Origin: Phycisphaerales bacterium
GTDB taxonomy: Bacteria; Planctomycetota; Phycisphaerae; Phycisphaerales; UBA1924
DNA length: 42,969 nucleotides
Direction of reading: 5' to 3'
NCBI GenBank assembly: GCA_020849615.1
Contig: JADLFW010000020.1
Coordinates: 1-42,969 of the forward strand
Positions 36,652-42,969 of this stretch are shown here, one piece after another. Position 1 is the stretch's first letter; every line of letters begins with the position of its first letter. The notes under the pieces are model-generated. The model was given only the letters and a program-made list of their open reading frames with translations, searched no databases and was not told the origin of the DNA. Both the position numbers and the translations under genes were made by a program.

Positions 36652-37791
36652 ATGCCGCATTCCGCCGGGCAACCCCACGATCCCTCGCCGGCCTTCGAGA
36701 ACGGCACGGAGTGGCTCCGCGGCGATGGCCCGGCCAGTGATGTCGTGATGTCCTCGCGCGTGCGGCTGGCGAGGAACCTCGCCGGGCTGCCCTTCGTCCA
36801 CCGCGCGGGCGCTGCCGACCGCGTCCACGTGCTCGACCTCGTCCGGGCCCAGGTCCTCAAGGCCGGGTTGTGCGAGAAGATCATGTGGGCCAACCTTCAC
36901 GAGCTCGGCTCGGCCGAGCGCTCGCTGCTGGTGGAGCGCCACCTCATCTCCAAGCAGCACGCCAAGGGCAAGCCCGCATCGCACCCCGGATCGGTCCTCG
37001 CGCCGGGCCCGGCGCCGGCGGGGATTCCCGATGACCCCCGCGGCGTCGCCGTCGGCCTGCCGGGCGAGCGCCTCTCGATCATGGTCAACGAGGAGGACCA
37101 CCTCCGCATCCAGGTCATCCGCTCCGGGCTCGCCCTCGATGAAGGCTGGGCCGAGATCGACCAGATCGACGACAAGATCGAGGCGGGGCTCGACTACGCC
37201 TTCTCCCAGCGCTTCGGCTACCTCACCGCCTGCCCCACCAACGTCGGCACGGGCCTGCGCATGTCGGTGATGCTGCACCTGCCGGGGCTGAAGCTCACCG
37301 GCGACATCGAGAAGGCCAAGCGCGCTGCCCAGGACATGAACCTGGCGGTGCGGGGCTTCTACGGCGAGGGTTCGGATGCCGCGGGCGACTTCTACCAGTT
37401 CTCCAACCAGACGACGCTGGGCAAGAGCGAGAAGGTGATTCTGCAGGACCTCCAGCAGGAGATCGTGCCGCAGATCATCGAGTACGAGCGCGTGGCCCGG
37501 CGGACCCTGCAGTCCAAGCGAGCGACAGCGCTCGAGGACCAGGTGTACCGGGCCTACGGCACGCTCACGCACGCCCGGCTGCTCACGACCGAGGAAGCGA
37601 TGCAGATGCTCAGCCACGTGCGGCTGGGTGTGGTGCTGGGGCTGATCAAGCACGTGGAGCAGCGGCTGGTGAACCAGCTGATGCTGCTGATCCAGCCCGC
37701 GCACCTGCAGCGGGTGCTGAGCCGGGAGATGGACCAGGAGCAGCGAAGGGTGGCGCGGGCTTCATTGCTGCGGGCGAAACTGGCGGGGTGA
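36652..37791 (+). CDS. mcsB: protein-arginine kinase
   Basis: The 379-residue phosphagen-kinase-fold enzyme phosphorylates arginine in proteins and marks them for ClpCP in Firmicutes. It has VMSSRVRLARNLAGLPF (residues 32-48), VNEEDHLRIQV (about 145), the catalytic Cys194 in CPTNVGTGLRMSV, and SNQTTLGKSE. The end is QRRVARASLLRAKLAG, where Firmicutes usually have an ERD-type pair in the phospho-arginine pocket. Asp appears replaced by Arg, a comparison from memory. GAGAGG lies 8 nt before ATG 36652. It forms an operon with mcsA; ctsR and clpC are absent from this window. Confidence 0.93.
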   Translation: MPHSAGQPHDPSPAFENGTEWLRGDGPASDVVMSSRVRLARNLAGLPFVHRAGAADRVHVLDLVRAQVLKAGLCEKIMWANLHELGSAERSLLVERHLISKQHAKGKPASHPGSVLAPGPAPAGIPDDPRGVAVGLPGERLSIMVNEEDHLRIQVIRSGLALDEGWAEIDQIDDKIEAGLDYAFSQRFGYLTACPTNVGTGLRMSVMLHLPGLKLTGDIEKAKRAAQDMNLAVRGFYGEGSDAAGDFYQFSNQTTLGKSEKVILQDLQQEIVPQIIEYERVARRTLQSKRATALEDQVYRAYGTLTHARLLTTEEAMQMLSHVRLGVVLGLIKHVEQRLVNQLMLLIQPAHLQRVLSREMDQEQRRVARASLLRAKLAG

Positions 37792-37792
37792 G

Positions 37793-40072
37793 TCAGCAGC
37801 CCTCCTCGTAGGCGTTGAGGAAATCCAGGTAATCGGCGAAATCGACGATGCCATCGAGCGTCAGATCGGCCTCGGGGTCCTGCGCATCGAAGCCGGACAG
37901 AAACGCGAGGTAATCGGCGAAGTCAACCGTGCCATCGCGGTCGAGGTCGGCCCGGCAGGTGATGGTGAGCAGCGCGGGGACGCTCTCATCGTGCCCGCAA
38001 GCGTTGGTGACCTCGAGGGTGTAGGTGCCGGCATCGCCCCGCTGGGCCGCGATGATGGTGAGCGTGCCGGTTCCGGAGCCGACGATCCGGCCATCATCGA
38101 TGAGCGCCACGCCATCCTTCTTCCACTGGTAGGTGATCGTTCCGCCGCCCGAAACCTCCGCAGTGAACGAGACGGGCCGGGCCGAGACCGCCGTGGCGGA
38201 AGTCGGCCCGCGCGTGATCGACAATGTGTCATACACCGCGAGTTCCCAGGTGTCGCCGAAGTCGCTTGGCGAGGACGCCCTATCGGGCGACCCACCAACC
38301 AGGAGGAGCCTCTGCTTGCGCTGATCGAACGCCATTGCGTGCTCGACTCGCGGCAGCGGCCCGGCGACGACTAGCTGGGTCCACGTTTCGCCGTTCCACA
38401 TCCAGGTGTCGTCGAAATACAGATCCGAACCAAAGTCCCTGCGCATGCCGCCGTAGAGGACGATGGCCTGCAGAGTTGGTACGTACGCCATGGAGTGCCC
38501 GTAGCGAGGCCCGGGCCCTGTCACCTGACGCTGGGTCCATATCGACCCATCCCACTCCCACGTATCTCCGTAGCTGGGTCCGAGACGACCACCAAAGAGC
38601 ACCGTAACCCGGCGGACCGGGTCGTAGGCCATGGCGTGGTCGTAGACAGGGCGCGGCCCGGCCGCCGCGTGCTCGCTCCAAGCCGTACCGTTCCACTCCC
38701 AGGTGGAAGAGTCGTCCGGGCCTGAGAAATTACCCCCGAACATGACGGAAACACCACGGGCAGAGTCGTACGCCATGGCGTGGCTCGACCTCGCCGCAGG
38801 TCGATCAGTAGTACGCAAGCTCCACACAGCGCCATCCCATTCCCATGTCTTGCTGTCATCTCTACCAAACAACACTGCGGCAGATCGGCCGCTGTCGTAT
38901 GCCATCGCCGCCTGCTCGAACGGTCCAGGACCGGCCACAGGAAGTTTGGTCCACGAGTCGTCGGCACCGCGCACCCAAGTATCATCGAATAACGAAACCT
39001 CGTGGGAGATTCCCCCCACGACGACGGCCTCGCCGCGCGCCCCATCGAACACCATCGAATGGCCGCTGCGGTCGATTGGGCCGCACATGGAGACATCGGT
39101 CCAACTCACGCCATCCCAGGCTTCTAGCTGGAACACTGTGTGGCTGAAGTATGCTCCGCCCATGCCGTACGACACCTGTCGGATTTCATCGAACACGAAT
39201 CCGAAGAAGTACGTGAACGGGCCGCCGATCCCTCGGTTTGACCATGTCAAACCATCCCACTCCCACGTGACGTATCCGGTTCCGGCAGGGACCCCGCCCG
39301 CGAGCACAAGGCGATCCCTCGCGCGGTCGTAGCTCAGGCCCGCCCCGACGCGCGCCGGTGATCCCTCACCTTCGATCTTGCGCCACCGCTCGCCGTTCCA
39401 AGACCAGAACTCATCCGACCGGACGGCGCCCGGCAGGGAGCCCCCGAAGATCATGACTTCTCGCAACCCGGCGTGATACGTCACCGCGGCGAATTCGCGT
39501 GGCGACGGACCATCGACCGACAGCTTGATCCAGGCCCGGCCATCCCACTCCCATGTATCACCGAGCCAACCCGTGGAATCCGCGCCCCCAAAGAGCACGG
39601 TCCGCCCGCGCGACTCGTCGTATGCCATCATGCAGCCGCGGCGCGGGCCCGGCCCGGCCACCGCGCGGATCGACCACGCCTGTCCATCCCACTCCCACGT
39701 GTCGGCGAAAAACGTGTTCGAATCCGCGCCCCCGAACAGCACGACTCGGTCGCGGGCCCGGTCGTAGGCCATACCCATCGCCCAGCGCGGGCTGGGCCCG
39801 GATTCGCTGAGCCGGGCCCAGCGTTCACCATCCCACGACCACGTGTCGCGCTCGAAGCTGGAGGAGAACAAACCACCTTCCATCATGCCGCCGAAGAGCA
39901 CCGTCCGCCCGCGTACGCTGTCGTACGCAGCGCCGATTCCCGAACGGGGATTTGGGATCGCAACATCCCACCGCGCGCACGGCTGGGCCCGGGCCGGCGA
40001 TGCCGACAGGCCGATGACCGCCAACGCCAAGAGCCGCGCCGCGCACTTCAGGATGCTGCTGCCGAACATCAT
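37793..40072 (-). CDS. secreted Kelch-like repeat protein with Ig-like and GC-type dockerin-like ends
   Basis: The protein is about 759 residues. After a signal peptide (CAARLLALAVIGLSASPARA) come twelve Kelch-like repeats of about 50 residues, each with AYDxxRxRxVLFGG and DTWxWDGxxW, forming two beta-propellers. Then follows an Ig-like domain (VSFTAEVSGGGTITYQWKKD, GTYTLEV). Finally there are two dockerin-like units (DLDRDGTVDFADYLAFL and VDFADYLDFLNAYEEGC), ending in Gly-Cys as in the GC-type dockerin of planctomycetes. ATG 40072 has AAGGAG 3 nt upstream; the next ATG at 40069 has better spacing (6 nt). The middle repeats (about 38690-39250) are visibly less GC-rich than their surroundings. 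The protein is probably displayed or anchored at the cell surface. Ligand unknown. Confidence 0.88.
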   Translation of the reverse strand: MMFGSSILKCAARLLALAVIGLSASPARAQPCARWDVAIPNPRSGIGAAYDSVRGRTVLFGGMMEGGLFSSSFERDTWSWDGERWARLSESGPSPRWAMGMAYDRARDRVVLFGGADSNTFFADTWEWDGQAWSIRAVAGPGPRRGCMMAYDESRGRTVLFGGADSTGWLGDTWEWDGRAWIKLSVDGPSPREFAAVTYHAGLREVMIFGGSLPGAVRSDEFWSWNGERWRKIEGEGSPARVGAGLSYDRARDRLVLAGGVPAGTGYVTWEWDGLTWSNRGIGGPFTYFFGFVFDEIRQVSYGMGGAYFSHTVFQLEAWDGVSWTDVSMCGPIDRSGHSMVFDGARGEAVVVGGISHEVSLFDDTWVRGADDSWTKLPVAGPGPFEQAAMAYDSGRSAAVLFGRDDSKTWEWDGAVWSLRTTDRPAARSSHAMAYDSARGVSVMFGGNFSGPDDSSTWEWNGTAWSEHAAAGPRPVYDHAMAYDPVRRVTVLFGGRLGPSYGDTWEWDGSIWTQRQVTGPGPRYGHSMAYVPTLQAIVLYGGMRRDFGSDLYFDDTWMWNGETWTQLVVAGPLPRVEHAMAFDQRKQRLLLVGGSPDRASSPSDFGDTWELAVYDTLSITRGPTSATAVSARPVSFTAEVSGGGTITYQWKKDGVALIDDGRIVGSGTGTLTIIAAQRGDAGTYTLEVTNACGHDESVPALLTITCRADLDRDGTVDFADYLAFLSGFDAQDPEADLTLDGIVDFADYLDFLNAYEEGC

Positions 40073-40339
40073 GTACTCCTTCCGGAACCCCCGCGAGATG
40101 GATGTGCCCACCGCAGGTGCGCCCGTGAGGGCTCGACTTGGCGGGTGCATGCTCTGTTGAGCTGGTCACGAACCTCCCGCCATGAAACTGAAACAAGCGA
40201 GAGGTCACTTTCGGATTACCCGCGCGGCTCGGGCGGGGTTGCGGATGCCGGGGTCCGCCCGTCCGATCCGGGGCGGATTCCCCGAGAGCACCGCCCGCGG
40301 TAAGCTGGGATCCACGTTCAGGGACTGTGGGATCTTCGC

Positions 40340-41320
40340 ATGCCTCGGCGCGATCAACACCAGAATGGTTCGTTCACCTGGCCTCCCCGCGATGGCCAGT
40401 CCACCATCGCCGGCAATGTCATCACCACCGCCCCGCGCGAACCGGCCCGGCCCGGCTTTGACCGCTGGCTCCGGCCCGGGCCGAGGTGGTGGACCGAGTT
40501 CGAGCGGGCGTTCCTGGCGCCGACGCACGAGCCCATCGCCCGCCGGGCCGCGGAGCTGGGCTGGCATCCCGATGCGGCGGATGCGTACTGCCCGCGCTGC
40601 GCGGGGACGGTCGGCCCGCACGAGGTCCGGGCCATCCTCGGGCCCGGCTCGGCGCTGGGGTGCAACGACTGCCGCGATCGCCGGCTGCGCTGGGCCCGCG
40701 CGGTGAGGCTCGGCCCGTACGCCGGGCCGCTGCGTGACTGGATCCAGGAACTCAAGTTCGAACGCTTCCGCCCGGCCGGGCGGGACCTGGGCCGGCTGCT
40801 GGGTGAGCGGCTGATGGTGGAGCTCGCGGCCGCGGGGGTTGAGCCCGCGCGGGCCGTGCTGGTGCCGATCCCCATGAGCCGCCGGCGGCGGCTGGCGCGC
40901 GGGATCGATCACACGCTGGTGCTGGCGCGGGGGATCCGGGAGGTGACGGGCCTGCCGATCGCGCGGGCCCTGGCGAGGCGGCATCGGCCCAGCCAGCTGG
41001 AGGTGCCCGCGAGCCAGCGCCGGGCCAACGCCTCGCGGTCGTTCCGGGTTCGGCGGGGCGCCATCGTGGCCGGGGAACTGCGGGGGAAGGTAGTCGTGGT
41101 GGTGGATGATGTGCGGACAACCGGGGCGACACTGACGGCGGCGTGCCGGGCCTTGTCGCGGGCGCTGCGGAAAGGGGATGGGCGGCCCGGCGGGAGGGGG
41201 GTGAAGGTGGATGTGTGGACGGCGGTAGCCGGGGTGACCCCTCGACCGGGGGAGTCCGGGAGGGGCAGCGCCGTGGCGGAACGCGGCGGGGAGGGCTCCG
41301 GGCGGGCGGAAGGTGTGTAA
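40340..41320 (+). CDS. ComF-like phosphoribosyltransferase-fold protein
   Basis: The 326-residue protein has the ComF layout. A zinc-ribbon-like CPRC...CNDC comes first (about residues 84-111), then RLGPYAGPLRDWIQELKF and VLVPIPMSRRRRLARG. The PRPP-binding VVVVDDVRTTGATL follows (about residues 251-264). ComF supports DNA uptake in transformable bacteria, but homologues are widespread and of unknown role. The first 80 residues and the last 35 are extra relative to the family. ATG 40340 has no Shine-Dalgarno, so the real start could lie downstream. The 267-nt region from 40073 should hold divergent promoters with the Kelch-like gene. Confidence 0.85.
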   Translation: MPRRDQHQNGSFTWPPRDGQSTIAGNVITTAPREPARPGFDRWLRPGPRWWTEFERAFLAPTHEPIARRAAELGWHPDAADAYCPRCAGTVGPHEVRAILGPGSALGCNDCRDRRLRWARAVRLGPYAGPLRDWIQELKFERFRPAGRDLGRLLGERLMVELAAAGVEPARAVLVPIPMSRRRRLARGIDHTLVLARGIREVTGLPIARALARRHRPSQLEVPASQRRANASRSFRVRRGAIVAGELRGKVVVVVDDVRTTGATLTAACRALSRALRKGDGRPGGRGVKVDVWTAVAGVTPRPGESGRGSAVAERGGEGSGRAEGV

Positions 41321-41375
41321 AATCAGGCGTGAAAGGCAGTTAGGGTCATTTGGATTTTTCTGGAGTCTGGGCGGC

Positions 41376-41403
41376 TTGACTGGCTTTGGGTGGGGGCTAC
41401 ACT
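41376..41403 (+). promoter_or_regulatory. rRNA operon promoter
   Basis: TTGACT (41376-41381), a 16-nt spacer and TACACT (41398-41403) lie about 440 nt before the 16S start. The -35 matches 5 of 6 and the -10 matches 4 of 6. The DNA just upstream (41318-41365) is AT-richer, as in UP elements. Confidence 0.7.
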
Positions 41404-41455
41404 CCCTCCCGCGAATCGAGTCGCCGCCACGCGACCGTCAGGGTTGCTGGTGGCC

Positions 41456-41476
41456 GCATCTTTGACAAGTGAACAG
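41456..41476 (+). promoter_or_regulatory. boxA-like antitermination site in the rRNA leader
   Basis: GCATCTTTGACAAGTGAACA (41456-41475) resembles the boxA region of rRNA leaders (E. coli TGCTCTTTAACA; B. subtilis-type CTTTGAAAACT). It lies about 50 nt after the promoter, where Nus factors would bind the transcript. Confidence 0.55.
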
Positions 41477-41845
41477 TTGGGATCCGCGCGAGAATGTGCG
41501 GTTTCGACACCGGCGTTGCCCGAAAGGGCGGCGTGCGAGCCCGGGCCAGGGCGGTCGGAGCCGATCCAAGAAAACCGGCACCTAAAAGCCGGTTGGCCCA
41601 TCGAGGTCCTCACAGCCCTCGATGACTGTCATTCTCGAACGGAAACACGAAGTATTTAGCCTCGTTTTTCTTGAGAATAGATAGCTTTGAATCCATCGGC
41701 TTAGCCGCCGATGGCGGCGGGAACCACGGGGTTCTCGTCGGAGACCACACCACTCCGGAGTCGAAAGACGAAGGGGTTGGTGAAACAACGGTCAACACTT
41801 CCATTGAAATCTTGCCTGGGCGCAAGCCTTGGCGACAACGGAAAT
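41477..41845 (+). other. 16S rRNA leader
   Basis: No gene is seen. Two hairpins stand out: CATCGAGG/CCTCGATG (41599-41606 with 41617-41624) and CCATCGGC/GCCGATGG (41693-41700 with 41707-41714). They probably take part in leader folding or processing. The complement of the 16S processing stem would lie beyond the window. Confidence 0.5.

Positions 41846-42969
<1,124 letters not shown>

Noticed and set aside
40182..40706. 174-codon plus-strand frame upstream of and overlapping the comF-like gene
   Set aside because: It overlaps the ComF-like protein in another frame and shows no recognisable motifs.
41671..41698. TTGAGA in the rRNA leader as a second promoter
   Set aside because: No -10-like hexamer occurs at 15-19 nt downstream.

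Overview
The window is GC-rich bacterial DNA, most likely from a member of the Planctomycetota, probably class Phycisphaerae. Four things point there: the partial 16S rRNA gene at the right end (41846 to the edge) carries planctomycete-like deviations from common bacterial sites; two secreted proteins end in paired dockerin-like repeats of the type VDFADYLxFLN; the giant protease starts with a LEPR-XLL-like segment (ESLEQRALLSG); and Kdo synthesis and transfer genes (kdsA, waaA) imply a Gram-negative type envelope. The placement is by eye and not a database result.

Layout. 1-4570, minus strand: a housekeeping block transcribed as tRNA-Gln, glmU (uridyltransferase domain only), prs, rplY, pth and rpsF, closed by an intrinsic terminator; a partial membrane protein runs off the left edge. 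5122-6851, plus strand: two tandem paralogous sulfotransferases. 6860-11341, minus strand: a SWIM zinc-finger protein and a large SNF2-family ATPase, with tRNA-Lys upstream. 11610-17033, minus: a secreted 1807-residue subtilisin-like protease. 17295-18750, minus: tRNA-Val and waaA. 18959-21127, minus: an ABC exporter pair. 21275-24127, plus: a large putative lipoprotein with dockerin-like repeats. 24290-25889, plus: kdsA and a membrane-anchored unknown. 25964-27019, minus: rpmA and a secreted unknown. 27139-33526, plus: a GNAT protein, dnaA, a DegT-family aminotransferase, a second GNAT protein, a DinB-like protein and an SDR-type epimerase/reductase. 33677-34333: a secreted DUF1579-like protein with its own promoter and terminator. 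34413-35465, minus: a zinc alcohol dehydrogenase. 35654-37791, plus: rpmB, then the protein-arginine kinase pair mcsA-mcsB. 37793-40072, minus: a Kelch-like secreted protein with Ig-like and GC-type dockerin-like ends. 40340-41320, plus: comF-like. 41376 to the end: promoter, boxA-like leader and partial 16S rRNA gene.

Most genes are ordinary core genes. The less ordinary signals are a recurrent promoter form (TTGACY-like, 16-bp spacer, TANACT-like), several genes whose -10-like box almost touches the start codon (possible leaderless transcripts), aspartate codon choice that depends on the next base, a pair of 27-bp-arm inverted-repeat elements in intergenic regions, a GGGAACAG-type repeat family that appears to form one protein's C-terminus, and arginine-phosphorylation genes without visible ClpC or CtsR partners. 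I found no CRISPR array, insertion sequence, prophage or recognisable new defence system.
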